From assembly GCF_014652135.1 (NCBI RefSeq), contig NZ_BMYF01000010.1, forward strand, positions 61,028-125,027: a stretch of DNA of 64,000 nucleotides. Direction: 5' to 3'. The translations under genes were made by a program, and so were the position numbers. The notes under the pieces were generated by a model. That model had not been told where the DNA came from and did not search any database. It saw only the letters and a program-made list of their open reading frames with translations. The DNA is from Mongoliitalea lutea. Lineage in GTDB: Bacteria > Bacteroidota > Bacteroidia > Cytophagales > Cyclobacteriaceae. Shown here in pieces: positions 44,791 to 53,857 of the stretch (position 1 is its first letter; each line of letters starts with the position of its first letter).

Positions 44791-45856
44791 TCATTCTATA
44801 AACAGCTTTCGCAGTATATCTTTGATTACTGTGATAGCTGTTTATTTTCTTATTCTGGTCGGTGGGGTTGTTCGAAGTACCGGATCTGGTATGGGATGTC
44901 CTGACTGGCCTAAATGTTTTGGGAGCTTGATTCCACCTACTAGTGTGGATCAGCTCCCAACTAATTATCAGGAGATATATCTTGAAAAGCGCTTAGTTAA
45001 AAATGATCGCTTTGTTGCTAACCTAGAGGCTTTAGGTTTTAATAAAAAAGCCGAGGAAATCAGAAATGATAAAAGTATCCTGATTGAAGAAGAGTTTAAT
45101 CCTGTGAAAACTTGGATTGAATACTTGAACAGATTAGTAGGAGCGGTTATTGGATTATTGGTTTTGATAACGATGATCCGTTCCTTACCCTTATGGAAAA
45201 CTGATAAGGTTATTCCTGTTTTGGCAGTATTCAATTTATTGTTGGTTCTCTTTCAGGCTTGGATTGGTTCGATTGTAGTATCCACCAATTTGATGCCTTG
45301 GATGATTACTATTCACATGGTATTAGCTCTAGTGATTGTTTGCTTGTTGATTTACTTGTATTACCGCTCCAATCGATTGGTCAAAGATCGTCTTGAAGTT
45401 ACAGACAACCCTAATTACCTATTTAATGTTTTGGTGATTGGTTTTGTGCTTACGATCGGACAAATTGTATTGGGAACTCAGGTAAGAGAAGCAGTGGATC
45501 AAGTGGCATTTCAATTCGGCGGTTTATTGAGATCGGAGTGGGTTGACAATTTGGGTTTATCCTTCCTGATTCATCGTTCTTACAGTATAGTGATTCTAGC
45601 CATACATGTTTATTTTGTATACAGGATTTATAAACTTACCGTAAGAAACTCCGTAATATTTAAGCTCACGCAACTTTTGTTTGTAGTGTTGGTGGTGGAA
45701 ATTTTATCCGGTGTTGGTATGGCTTATTTTGCTATTCCTGCATTTCTCCAACCAATCCATTTGTTGTTTGGGGCTTTATTAATTGGAATTCAGTTCCTGT
45801 TGTTAATGAAATTATCTGATCAAAAACAATTAATAGCTGTTAAACTAAGTTCATGA
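44771..45856 (+). CDS. ctaA: Haem A synthase (COX15/CtaA)
   Basis: A 361-residue membrane protein of the CtaA/COX15 family, which oxidises the C8 methyl of haem O to make haem A for the aa3 oxidase. Conserved blocks are GGVVRSTGSGMGCPDWPKCF, VKTWIEYLNRLVGAVIGLLV, ITIHMVLALVIVCLL, LGTQVREAVD and FLIHRSYSIVILAIHV, the last with a haem-ligand His. Eight helices are expected. It overlaps coxA by 20 bp and the farnesyltransferase gene by 4 bp, showing coupled translation of an oxidase subunit with its cofactor enzyme. Confidence 0.95.
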   Translation: MKQKPFNHSINSFRSISLITVIAVYFLILVGGVVRSTGSGMGCPDWPKCFGSLIPPTSVDQLPTNYQEIYLEKRLVKNDRFVANLEALGFNKKAEEIRNDKSILIEEEFNPVKTWIEYLNRLVGAVIGLLVLITMIRSLPLWKTDKVIPVLAVFNLLLVLFQAWIGSIVVSTNLMPWMITIHMVLALVIVCLLIYLYYRSNRLVKDRLEVTDNPNYLFNVLVIGFVLTIGQIVLGTQVREAVDQVAFQFGGLLRSEWVDNLGLSFLIHRSYSIVILAIHVYFVYRIYKLTVRNSVIFKLTQLLFVVLVVEILSGVGMAYFAIPAFLQPIHLLFGALLIGIQFLLLMKLSDQKQLIAVKLSS

Positions 45857-46755
45857 GAACTTTAAATATATCGAATGACACGCTGCTTGATTTCATAAGT
45901 TTTCGGTTGAAGGCTTATGCTGATCTAGTGAAATTAAGGCTTTCCGCCTTGGTTACCTTCTCTGCGGGCTTTGGGTTTATCCTAGGCGATAGTGGTGTTA
46001 ATTTCTCTTGGGTAAATTTTATTGGTTTGATTATCGGTGGGCTTCTTATTAGTGGAGCTTCCGGTGCTGCTAACGAAATTTGGGAAAAAGATTTTGATAA
46101 ATTGATGAAGCGTACCCAAAATAGGCCGCTTCCATTGAACTTGATTTCCTTAAAAGAGGCCTATTGGTTCACTACGCTAATAGCAATTGCGGGTGTTGGG
46201 ATTCTATGGACATTAACGAATCCATTGACCACTGCCTTGGGTGTGCTGAGCATGATATTATACGTGTTCGTGTATACCCCATTAAAAAGAGTTGGTCCTA
46301 TTGCCGTGTTTGTTGGTGCTATCCCTGGTGCTATGCCTCCGTTGTTGGGATGGACAGCTGCAACAGGTATGATTTCCCATGAAGCATTAATCATCTTTGG
46401 TATTCAGTTTATCTGGCAATTTCCGCATTTCTGGGCGATTGCATGGGTAGGTGATGATGATTACAAAAGGGCTGGATTCAAATTGCTTCCGAGTGGTGGT
46501 AAAAAGGATTTAAATACGGCTATTCAAATTATGATTTATACCTTGTTCTTGTTGCCACTAGGTCTCTTACCTACCTATTTTGGTTTGACAGGAATCAATT
46601 CAGGGATAGTCGCTACTTTATGTGGGGTATTGTTTCTAGCTCAGACATTCTCTTTGATGAGAGACTGTTCTAGAAAATCGGCTCTTCGGATCATGTTTGG
46701 TTCATTCTTATATTTACCAATTGTACAAATAGCATATCTGCTAGATAAAGTTTAA
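45853..46755 (+). CDS. ctaB: Protohaem IX farnesyltransferase (haem O synthase)
   Basis: A 300-residue UbiA-type prenyltransferase that adds farnesyl to haem B to give haem O. Motifs: NEIWEKDFDKLMKRTQNRPL (the Asp/Asn-rich prenyl-diphosphate site, here with NEIWEKDFD in place of the usual ND..D..D), YTPLKRVGPIAVFVGAIPGA, and IQFIWQFPHFWAIAW followed by DDYKRAGFKLLP. About nine helices. It overlaps ctaA by 4 bp and is followed after 1 bp by a subunit III gene. Confidence 0.95.
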   Translation: MRTLNISNDTLLDFISFRLKAYADLVKLRLSALVTFSAGFGFILGDSGVNFSWVNFIGLIIGGLLISGASGAANEIWEKDFDKLMKRTQNRPLPLNLISLKEAYWFTTLIAIAGVGILWTLTNPLTTALGVLSMILYVFVYTPLKRVGPIAVFVGAIPGAMPPLLGWTAATGMISHEALIIFGIQFIWQFPHFWAIAWVGDDDYKRAGFKLLPSGGKKDLNTAIQIMIYTLFLLPLGLLPTYFGLTGINSGIVATLCGVLFLAQTFSLMRDCSRKSALRIMFGSFLYLPIVQIAYLLDKV

Positions 46756-46756
46756 T

Positions 46757-47338
46757 ATGGAAGAGAAATTTGCATATGTAGAAGGGGCAGAACAGCCAAT
46801 TTCCATGCATCCTAAAAAGTTTGCATTATGGTTGTTTATTGTAACGGTGGTGATGATTTTTGCGTCTCTTACTAGTGCCTACATTGTTAGACAGTCAGAA
46901 GGTAATTGGTTGGAATTTGACTTACCTCAAATCTTCTGGTATAGTTCTGGGATTATTATATTGAGTAGTTTAACATTGCATTGGTCTTATCTTTCAGCGA
47001 AGAAAGATGAGTTGAATGCTGTAAAGACAGGTATGATAATTACCACTATCTTGGGAGTTGCATTCTTGGTTTCTCAGTGGTATTCGTGGGTTGCGTTGGT
47101 GGATAGGGATGTGTACTTTGTGGGGAATCCTGCGGGTTCTTTCTTGTATGTCTTTACAGGTTTGCATGCAATACACTTGATTAGTGGTGTGATATTTCTA
47201 ATTATTGTATTAATTTCGTCCTTTAATTATAAAGTACATTCCAAAAACATCGTCAGTCTTGAAATGTGCATGAACTATTGGCATTTCTTAGGGGGGCTTT
47301 GGTTGTATCTATTTATGTTCTTATTATTGAATCATTAA
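46757..47338 (+). CDS. Cytochrome c oxidase subunit III (first copy)
   Basis: A 193-residue membrane protein of the subunit III family with about five helices. Motifs are AYIVRQSEGNW, TGLHAIHLISGVIFLIIV and MNYWHFLGGLWLYLFMFL, the end of the canonical subunit III fold. It is shorter than the second copy that follows 15 bp later. Bacteroidota often carry two subunit III genes in this operon; it is not known whether both enter the same oxidase. Confidence 0.9.
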   Translation: MEEKFAYVEGAEQPISMHPKKFALWLFIVTVVMIFASLTSAYIVRQSEGNWLEFDLPQIFWYSSGIIILSSLTLHWSYLSAKKDELNAVKTGMIITTILGVAFLVSQWYSWVALVDRDVYFVGNPAGSFLYVFTGLHAIHLISGVIFLIIVLISSFNYKVHSKNIVSLEMCMNYWHFLGGLWLYLFMFLLLNH

Positions 47339-47353
47339 AAGTAACTTACACAT

Positions 47354-48130
47354 ATGTCGACAACTGCAACTACTGTTGGGTTAAGCCCAAAAAGAGGAAT
47401 TTGGGGAGGAGGTAATGAACCTCTCAAAGCGAGTTATGGAAAACTCATGATGTGGTTTTTCCTACTTTCCGATATCTTCACTTTTGCCGCATTTTTGATT
47501 GCTTACGCTGCGATCAGAGTCAGTTATCCAGGTTATGCTGGTCCTGCTGATGGATTTGTTGGATCGAATGAATATTGGCCTGTTCCTGATTTGGTTTTTG
47601 ATGCATTCCCTTTCTTCCATGGTATGCATTTACCATTGGTGTTTGTGACCTTGATGACCTTCATTTTGATTATGTCTTCTATTACTATGGTATTGGCAGT
47701 AGAGGCAGGTCACAGAAATGATAGAAATGATGTAGTAAAGTGGTTGTTGTGGACCATTTTGGGTGGTGCTACTTTCTTAGGTTGTCAGGCTTGGGAGTGG
47801 TCTCACTTTATTCACGGTACTGACGGTGGTTCTGTAATCACTTATGTTAATAAAATGGGGCAAGTAGTTACTGAAACAGTTTTTGGAGCTAATTTGATGG
47901 TTAATGAATATGGCCCTGCCGCATTCGCCCAATTATTCTTTTTTATAACTGGATTCCACGGATTTCACGTTACTATCGGTGTATTCTTATTGTTCTTAGC
48001 CTTCTATCAGGCAGCTGTAGGAGTATATGAAAGAAGAGGTCATTATGAAATGGTTGAAAAAATCGGCTTGTATTGGCACTTTGTTGACCTTGTGTGGGTA
48101 TTCGTATTCACCTTCTTCTATTTGATCTAA
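47354..48130 (+). CDS. coxC: Cytochrome c oxidase subunit III (second copy)
   Basis: A 258-residue subunit III, longer than its neighbour because of an extended loop between helices 1 and 2 (GPADGFVGSNEYWPVPDLVF). Helix motifs are MMWFFLLSDIFTFAAFLIAY, FLGCQAWEWSHFI, FFFITGFHGFHVTIGVFLL and IGLYWHFVDLVWVFVFTFFY. Subunit III stabilises the oxygen-reducing core and keeps proton uptake active. It is followed 19 bp later by the subunit IV gene. Confidence 0.94.
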   Translation: MSTTATTVGLSPKRGIWGGGNEPLKASYGKLMMWFFLLSDIFTFAAFLIAYAAIRVSYPGYAGPADGFVGSNEYWPVPDLVFDAFPFFHGMHLPLVFVTLMTFILIMSSITMVLAVEAGHRNDRNDVVKWLLWTILGGATFLGCQAWEWSHFIHGTDGGSVITYVNKMGQVVTETVFGANLMVNEYGPAAFAQLFFFITGFHGFHVTIGVFLLFLAFYQAAVGVYERRGHYEMVEKIGLYWHFVDLVWVFVFTFFYLI

Positions 48131-48149
48131 CCTAATTAATTGAACTATT

Positions 48150-48473
48150 ATGGCTTCTCAAGAAAATAAATTGGTTGTAATTCCTCGCGACGAGGCAAAA
48201 ATTAAAAAATTATGGAAGACAGCAGGAATTCTGTTTGTTTTAACATCAATTGAGTTAGTTTTCGCTTTTACTCTTCCAAGAGGCATCTTTCTTTACTTGC
48301 TTTTCATTGCTCTAACTATTTGGAAAGCTAAGTATATCATGATGGATTTTATGCACTTGGGTGAAGAGGCAAAACCATTGTTCTACTCAATCGTAGTTCC
48401 ATTGATTTTCCTACTTTGGTTTGTTATTGCAATGATTAGAGAAGGTAGTGATATCTTTATGGTGCGTTGGTAA
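48150..48473 (+). CDS. Cytochrome c oxidase subunit IV
   Basis: A 107-residue three-helix membrane protein of the prokaryotic subunit IV family (CtaF/CyoD-like). The blocks IELVFAFTLPRGIFLYLLF, KAKYIMMDFMHLG and FYSIVVPLIFLLWFVIAMI fit the family. It stabilises the oxidase. It is the last gene of the operon; a hairpin terminator follows directly. Confidence 0.9.
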   Translation: MASQENKLVVIPRDEAKIKKLWKTAGILFVLTSIELVFAFTLPRGIFLYLLFIALTIWKAKYIMMDFMHLGEEAKPLFYSIVVPLIFLLWFVIAMIREGSDIFMVRW

Positions 48474-48490
48474 CAAAACAATAAAATCAT

Positions 48491-48533
48491 AAAAAAAAGT
48501 AGGTTAAGGTGAGAACTTTAACCTATTTTTTTG
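48491..48533 (+). terminator. Terminator of the act/cox operon
   Basis: TAGGTTAA (48500-48507) pairs with TTAACCTA (48518-48525); flanking A8 and T7 runs extend the stem. It closes the roughly 15-kb operon 18 bp after the last stop. Confidence 0.88.
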
Positions 48534-48552
48534 TTTAACATTCAAAGGGCTT

Positions 48553-49218
48553 ATGAAAAGTTTACGCATATTACAAGGCTTCGTATTACTCTGTATCCTG
48601 TTGATACCAATTGTAATCATTGTCTTCTTACGGACATTTGGTTCCAATAAATACGATATTGATGTATTCTATGTGGATGGCATTCCAAATGATTTATTCA
48701 TGGAGTGTGACCACAAACAAGGGGTTCAGCACATCATTCCTGACTTTACTTTCACCTCCAATAAAGGTTTACAAGTAGGTAGGTTTGAAATGGAGGGGAA
48801 AATCACCATCGTTGATTTCTTCTTTACTTCCTGTCCCAGTATTTGTCCAGTGATGTCTTCTGAAATGGAGCGGGTGGATGATGCTTTTAAAGATAATCCT
48901 AACGTTCAGATTTACTCTATCTCAATAGACCCTGAATTCGACACTCAGGAGGTATTAGATAGCTATGCGCAAAAACACTTAGCTTCCCATAAATGGCATT
49001 TCCTTACAGGAGATAAAGAAGAAATTTATAATCTTGCGCGCTGTGGGTTTGTTTTACCTACCTTTGATGGATATGGGGTGCCTGATGACTTTGTGCATAG
49101 TGATAAATTTGTCTTAGTGGATGAATTTGGACGTATTAGGGGTTATTATAGTGGTACTACAAGAGAAGAAGTTGATCGATTAATATTAGAAACAAAAATC
49201 CTGTTACATGGAAAATAA
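48553..49218 (+). CDS. SCO family copper chaperone
   Basis: A 221-residue SCO1/SenC-type protein anchored by an N-terminal helix (LRILQGFVLLCILLIPIVII). The thioredoxin-like domain carries the copper ligands: FFTSCPSICPVMSSEM (Cys-x3-Cys) and DFVHSDKFVLVDEFG (His). SCO proteins deliver copper to, or reduce, the CuA site of oxidase subunit II, which fits its place just after the oxidase operon. It overlaps the next gene by 11 bp. Because a terminator precedes it, it needs its own promoter or readthrough; no exact box was seen. Confidence 0.93.
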   Translation: MKSLRILQGFVLLCILLIPIVIIVFLRTFGSNKYDIDVFYVDGIPNDLFMECDHKQGVQHIIPDFTFTSNKGLQVGRFEMEGKITIVDFFFTSCPSICPVMSSEMERVDDAFKDNPNVQIYSISIDPEFDTQEVLDSYAQKHLASHKWHFLTGDKEEIYNLARCGFVLPTFDGYGVPDDFVHSDKFVLVDEFGRIRGYYSGTTREEVDRLILETKILLHGK

Positions 49219-49759
49219 ATTAACCTTCGAATCCGAAGATAAAGGTATCCTTAAGTGGATTACGGTTATAGCGATAGCTGTACCTGTGGTAGTAGCTATT
49301 CTATTGTTTATGCCTTCCAAGATAGATGTAGCTTCTGATTGGGTGTTTTTTCTTCCCCATTTGAATGCGGTCATCAATACTGCGGCTACTTTGGCCCTTG
49401 TATTGGCTTTAGTGTTTATCAAAAATGGCAATATCCAATTACATAGAACGGCAATGACAAGCGCATTTGGACTTGGTGCGATTTTCTTGGTTTCTTATGT
49501 CATTTATCATGCAACAGCAGAAAGTACAACATTTGGTGGTGAGGGATGGATAAGACCAGTTTACTACTTTATCTTGATTTCACACATCATTCTTGCAGCA
49601 GTTGCTTTATTTCCAATTCTCCTAGCCTATTACTATGGGTACATGGATAAGCGTGCTCAACACAAAAAAATTGTTAAATTTGCATATCCTATTTGGTTAT
49701 ATGTAACTGTAACGGGTGTTTTGGTGTATCTAATGATAAGTCCTTATTACACCTTTTAA
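49208..49759 (+). CDS. DUF420 membrane protein (CtaM-like oxidase maturation factor)
   Basis: A 183-residue protein with about five membrane helices (WITVIAIAVPVVVAILLFMP, FFLPHLNAVINTAATLALVL, YFILISHIILAAVALFPILL). DUF420 includes CtaM, needed for maturation of haem A oxidase in Firmicutes. The conserved histidines (LPHLNAV, IQLHRTAM, VIYHATAE, LISHIIL) could handle haem or copper. It overlaps the sco gene by 11 bp and precedes a small CAMC protein by 11 bp. Family is clear; the exact role in Bacteroidota is inferred. Confidence 0.9.
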   Translation: MENKLTFESEDKGILKWITVIAIAVPVVVAILLFMPSKIDVASDWVFFLPHLNAVINTAATLALVLALVFIKNGNIQLHRTAMTSAFGLGAIFLVSYVIYHATAESTTFGGEGWIRPVYYFILISHIILAAVALFPILLAYYYGYMDKRAQHKKIVKFAYPIWLYVTVTGVLVYLMISPYYTF

Positions 49760-49770
49760 TTGATGGAAGT

Positions 49771-50034
49771 ATGAAGCGTTTGCAAAGAGTAGTATTATTG
49801 GCCTTAGGGTTTTTATTAATCCAATTGCCTGCCTATGCACAGTGTGCGATGTGTAGAGCGACGGTAGAAATAAACGTTAGTAATGGTGATACCACTATTG
49901 GTGCGGGTTTAAATAAAGGGATTCTTTACTTGTTAGCTGCACCTTATACAATTGCCATTGTCATAGGATATCTCTGGTACAAAAACGCAAAACAGCGGAA
50001 AAGTAAGTTCGTTTTTCACGGTGATAAATTTTAA
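49771..50034 (+). CDS. Small membrane protein with CAMC motif, oxidase-assembly neighbourhood
   Basis: An 87-residue protein. ATG 49771 gives a clear signal sequence (MKRLQRVVLLALGFLLIQLP, cleavage near AYAQ), whereas an upstream in-frame start at 49693 overlaps the DUF420 gene. Right after the signal comes CAMCRATVE, then a second helix (ILYLLAAPYTIAIVIGYLWY) and a basic tail. The CxxC next to the membrane could bind copper or exchange disulfides. I do not recognise a named family, but its place behind sco and DUF420 suggests oxidase assembly. It is closed by a strong terminator. Confidence 0.8.
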   Translation: MKRLQRVVLLALGFLLIQLPAYAQCAMCRATVEINVSNGDTTIGAGLNKGILYLLAAPYTIAIVIGYLWYKNAKQRKSKFVFHGDKF

Positions 50035-50038
50035 AAGA

Positions 50039-50073
50039 GAAAGCAAAGTTTGAATCTAAACTTTGCTTTTTTA
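50039..50073 (+). terminator. Terminator after the sco/DUF420 gene group
   Basis: AAGCAAAGTTT (50041-50051) and AAACTTTGCTT (50058-50068) form a perfect 11-bp stem with a 6-nt loop and a T-rich tail. Confidence 0.9.
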
Positions 50074-50083
50074 CTTTTAATCC

Positions 50084-53000
50084 ATGAATACACGAACCAA
50101 ACGATTATTAGTCACTATTGCTCTTCTAGCGATCGGGTTGGTGTTTGTATTTTTGTTTGACTTTTCCTCTTCAGATCCGGAAAAGCGTTTTGCAGCTCCG
50201 ATTTCTGAAAAAATTCAACTAATTGAGTCCTCTTTTGATACGGATTTCATTGATATTCTCATGAAAAACCGTCCTGATGATGAGATGGACTTTACAAGCC
50301 TCTTCATAGATTCCAATTATCCGTATTTTGTGTATACTGACACAGGTGAATTAATCTTTTGGTCAGATTTTCTATTTATCCCAGATTATGAAAATGTTCA
50401 AGGTAGTGTAAACCCGTATATATTAGAAACAAGAGAAGGTATTTTTTTTAGTAAATCACGACTTTTTACTCGAAACAATAGGTCGTATCGATTACTTCAA
50501 CTTTATCCCTTAATTCTTAATTCCTTGGTGGAGAACGAGTACCTGCCTTCTGGTTTTAACAAAGAGATATTTGGTACCGGTGATTTTGTTATTGTTAGTG
50601 AGCAAAGTGATCGAGGTATTCCTATCATAGGAACCAAGGGAGAGCCTCTATTTTATGTTTCTTTTCTGGAAAACTACCAGTCTATTGGAGAGTCTAGGAA
50701 TATTCCTGTATTAGTATTCTTTTTTTCGTTGCTTGGTTTGATAGGAATTTTGTCCCTTGATTTAGTCCGTTTTCTTTGGAGGAAAGAGCAGCATTGGAAA
50801 GCTATAGTATACACTAGTTTGATATTGGCAATTGTTAGAGGGGCTATGTTAGTCTTAGGTTTTCCAAAAAAGTATTTTGATTTCACATTATTTGATTCTG
50901 TTAAATACGCATCCTCTTGGCTGAATCCGAGTTTAGGAGACTTATTTCTAAATATGCTTTCCATTATGCTCGTATTTGGTATGATAATTAAGAAGTTTGC
51001 GTTTTCTGACTTTCATTTTTGGAGGTTGAGAGCTAAAGCAATGGTTCCTTATTGGTTGAAATTGGTAGTTGCTAATTTCCTTTCTTTTGGCTTATTGGTA
51101 TTATTCTACAGTTTGCATGTGAATATTCTGACTAACTCTCAATGGGATTTAAATATCCTAAGCCTTCCTTCATTTGACTTGTTTAAAGCACTTTCATTAC
51201 TGATTGTATTTTTCGGTGCCTCCATTTATTTACTTTTTAATCTTTTTGGGTTTAAAGTTCTCTTTGAGGAAGGCTCTATTTCTAAAAAACAGGGCTTGCA
51301 AGTACTTTTCATACTGTTTTTACCAGTAGGAGTCCTGTTGTTTTGGTTTAATTGGATATGGTCAATATTAGTTGTATTGCATTTAGTATTTATAGGGTCT
51401 GTTATAGGGTTCCAGCTATTTAAAAATGTAGGGAGGATTGGATTGTCAACTTTTTTAACTTTCTTTTTCGGTTGTTTTATAGCAGCATTGATTACCGGAA
51501 TAGCTTCTTACGAAGTCTATCTTGAGCGTGAAATAGAAAGCAAAGAAAGATTTGGGAGTCAACAGCTACTTGAAAATGATCTGATGGCAGAGTTTCTTCT
51601 TACAGATGTAATGGATAAGGTTCGACATGACTTATTTATTAAATCTTCTATCAATGATCCATTTCAACCAAAAGAGGCGATTGAACGAAAAATCAGACGG
51701 ATTCATTTGCCAAACTACTTTGATCAATATGCTGTCAAAATCAAAGTATTTAATGTTAATGGAGATAATATATTGAATAGGGAAGATGCTGTCACACTTC
51801 AAGACCTTCGATTAGCATATGTGAAAAGTGATTATGCTACTTCAGTCCGTGATTTGTACATGCCTAGCCAGACTAGTGGAGATGTTTTAAGTAAATTATA
51901 TGTGGCATTTGTTCCTTTATACAGGGAGGGAAATCTTTTAGGAACTGTGTTTTTTGAGTTGCAGCAATTAAGAGTATTACCCAGTGCTGTATTCCCTAAG
52001 TTGCTATTGGATAGCAGGTATTCTAATTTTTATTATGAGCAGTCCTATGATTATGCTGTACTTGTGGACGGAGAGCTACAGTATTCGGTAGGAGTGTTTA
52101 ATTATAGAATGGCATCTTTAGAGACGCTTTGGCAAGAATCAGGATTGTTTGGACGAGGAATTTATAGAAAAGGATATCACCATATCGGTGTTCAGGACGG
52201 AGTAAAGATGGTGATTGTGTCATCGCCAATTTATCCAATGTATTACATCCTTGCAGATATTTCGCTTTTGTTTATCTTTTTTATCCTATTGACCTTAGTT
52301 AGTGTTTTTATTTACGCTTTGATCAAAGGCCTAGGCAAATTTGAGTTTAATTTCGCTACCAAACTTCAGATGTATCTGAATTTTGCATTTTTCTTTCCCA
52401 TATTGATTATTTCTATCATAATTATTGGGTTATTATCCACCTCATACAAGGAGGAATTGGATAGGCAATATTTGGAAAAAGTGACCATTATTAGGGATAA
52501 TTTGACCACTTCATTGGAAAGACAAGACGCAGGAATAAGTCTTCGAGATGAGTTTCCTGAAGCAGTAAATAGTCTTTCGTCAACTTCAAATACGGAAATC
52601 AATGTGTATGCTGCGTCTGGAGGTATGCTTTATAGCTCCCAGCCTACAATTTTTGATAAGCGGATTATTTCCAGAAAAATCAATCCAAGGGCAATCATTG
52701 AGATAGTAGAAAGGGAAAATAATATAGCATTACTTTCTGAGAGTGTAGGAAAGTTAAATTTTAAGACGGTATATGCAGCCATTAGAAGTTCTGATGGTGA
52801 AAGAATACAGGCAATTATTGCTGTTCCATTTTTTGAAAGTGAAGAAGAGTTGGATCGACTAATAGCAGATGTATTGAGTAATATTGTCAATATTTTTGTC
52901 TTGATATTTGTCCTCTTTTTGTTTGTGTCCTATTTCGTCTCCAAGCAAATCACCAATCCGTTTAAGTTGTTGACACAAAAATTGAAGATGACAGGATTAG

Positions 53001-53797
53001 AAAACAATGAACCTATGTACTGGCCTACCAGAGATGAAATAGGTTTATTGGTGAATGAGTATAATAACATGCTTTTTAAATTGGAAGAAAGTAAAAAGGT
53101 GCTTTCGGAAACTGAAAAAGAGTCGGCATGGAGAGAGATGGCCAAGCAGGTAGCACATGAGATCAAAAATCCTTTGACACCGATGAAACTGACCTTACAG
53201 CACTTGTTGCGCTTACAGGCAGAGAATAAAATAAACGACCCATCGATGCTCAAGCGTCCGATAGAAACGCTGATTCATCAGGTAGACACCCTAAGTGATA
53301 TTGCCACCTCTTTTTCCACATTTGCAAAAATGCCTTTACCGAAAAATGAGGTAATGGATTTCAAAAAAGTGGTTTCCGATGCTATTGAGCTCTTTAAGTC
53401 CCGAGATAAGGGTATGATCCGATTCTCCGATGAAACCGATCTGCCAACGGTCAATATCAAAGGGGATGATCAGTTGTTTGGACGAATTATATCAAATTTG
53501 ATCATTAATGGGATTCAGGCTGTCGAGGGCAGAAAAAAACCGGTGATTCAACTGCGACTGTATCTGGAAGAATCCTGTGCCATTCTTGCAGTGAAGGATA
53601 ATGGGAAAGGAATTCCAGAAGAGTTGAGAAACAAGATTTTTATTCCAAATTTCAGTACCAAAACCGAAGGGTCTGGTTTGGGCTTAGCGATTGCTAAGCG
53701 AGGTGCAGAAACTGCGGGAGGCCAAATTTGGTTTGAGACAGTTGAAGGTGAAGGCAGTACCTTCTTCCTCAGCTTTCCTCTAATTCAAGCCCAATAG
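50084..53797 (+). CDS. NtrY-like sensor histidine kinase, very large membrane sensor region
   Basis: A 1237-residue kinase. An N-terminal helix (LLVTIALLAIGLVFVFLFDF) and an extracytoplasmic domain (about 30-205) are followed by a block of about six to eight helices (205-480), a second extracytoplasmic domain (about 490-720), another helix near 725, a further sensor segment and a helix near 940 (NIFVLIFVLFLFVSYFVS). HAMP spans about 955-1010. The HisKA H-box AKQVAHEIKNPLTPMKL has its phospho-acceptor His near 1025. The ATPase boxes are ISNLIINGIQAV, VKDNGKGIPEE and GSGLGLAIAKRGAE. No response regulator lies beside it. The domain order resembles NtrY but with an extra sensor region. The stimulus is unknown. 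Confidence 0.9.
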   Translation: MNTRTKRLLVTIALLAIGLVFVFLFDFSSSDPEKRFAAPISEKIQLIESSFDTDFIDILMKNRPDDEMDFTSLFIDSNYPYFVYTDTGELIFWSDFLFIPDYENVQGSVNPYILETREGIFFSKSRLFTRNNRSYRLLQLYPLILNSLVENEYLPSGFNKEIFGTGDFVIVSEQSDRGIPIIGTKGEPLFYVSFLENYQSIGESRNIPVLVFFFSLLGLIGILSLDLVRFLWRKEQHWKAIVYTSLILAIVRGAMLVLGFPKKYFDFTLFDSVKYASSWLNPSLGDLFLNMLSIMLVFGMIIKKFAFSDFHFWRLRAKAMVPYWLKLVVANFLSFGLLVLFYSLHVNILTNSQWDLNILSLPSFDLFKALSLLIVFFGASIYLLFNLFGFKVLFEEGSISKKQGLQVLFILFLPVGVLLFWFNWIWSILVVLHLVFIGSVIGFQLFKNVGRIGLSTFLTFFFGCFIAALITGIASYEVYLEREIESKERFGSQQLLENDLMAEFLLTDVMDKVRHDLFIKSSINDPFQPKEAIERKIRRIHLPNYFDQYAVKIKVFNVNGDNILNREDAVTLQDLRLAYVKSDYATSVRDLYMPSQTSGDVLSKLYVAFVPLYREGNLLGTVFFELQQLRVLPSAVFPKLLLDSRYSNFYYEQSYDYAVLVDGELQYSVGVFNYRMASLETLWQESGLFGRGIYRKGYHHIGVQDGVKMVIVSSPIYPMYYILADISLLFIFFILLTLVSVFIYALIKGLGKFEFNFATKLQMYLNFAFFFPILIISIIIIGLLSTSYKEELDRQYLEKVTIIRDNLTTSLERQDAGISLRDEFPEAVNSLSSTSNTEINVYAASGGMLYSSQPTIFDKRIISRKINPRAIIEIVERENNIALLSESVGKLNFKTVYAAIRSSDGERIQAIIAVPFFESEEELDRLIADVLSNIVNIFVLIFVLFLFVSYFVSKQITNPFKLLTQKLKMTGLENNEPMYWPTRDEIGLLVNEYNNMLFKLEESKKVLSETEKESAWREMAKQVAHEIKNPLTPMKLTLQHLLRLQAENKINDPSMLKRPIETLIHQVDTLSDIATSFSTFAKMPLPKNEVMDFKKVVSDAIELFKSRDKGMIRFSDETDLPTVNIKGDDQLFGRIISNLIINGIQAVEGRKKPVIQLRLYLEESCAILAVKDNGKGIPEELRNKIFIPNFSTKTEGSGLGLAIAKRGAETAGGQIWFETVEGEGSTFFLSFPLIQAQ

Positions 53798-53857
53798 TTG
53801 TTCTCATGCGTGCTATTGGTCAAAAATTGTATCTTAGGGAATACTAATCCTGTATTC

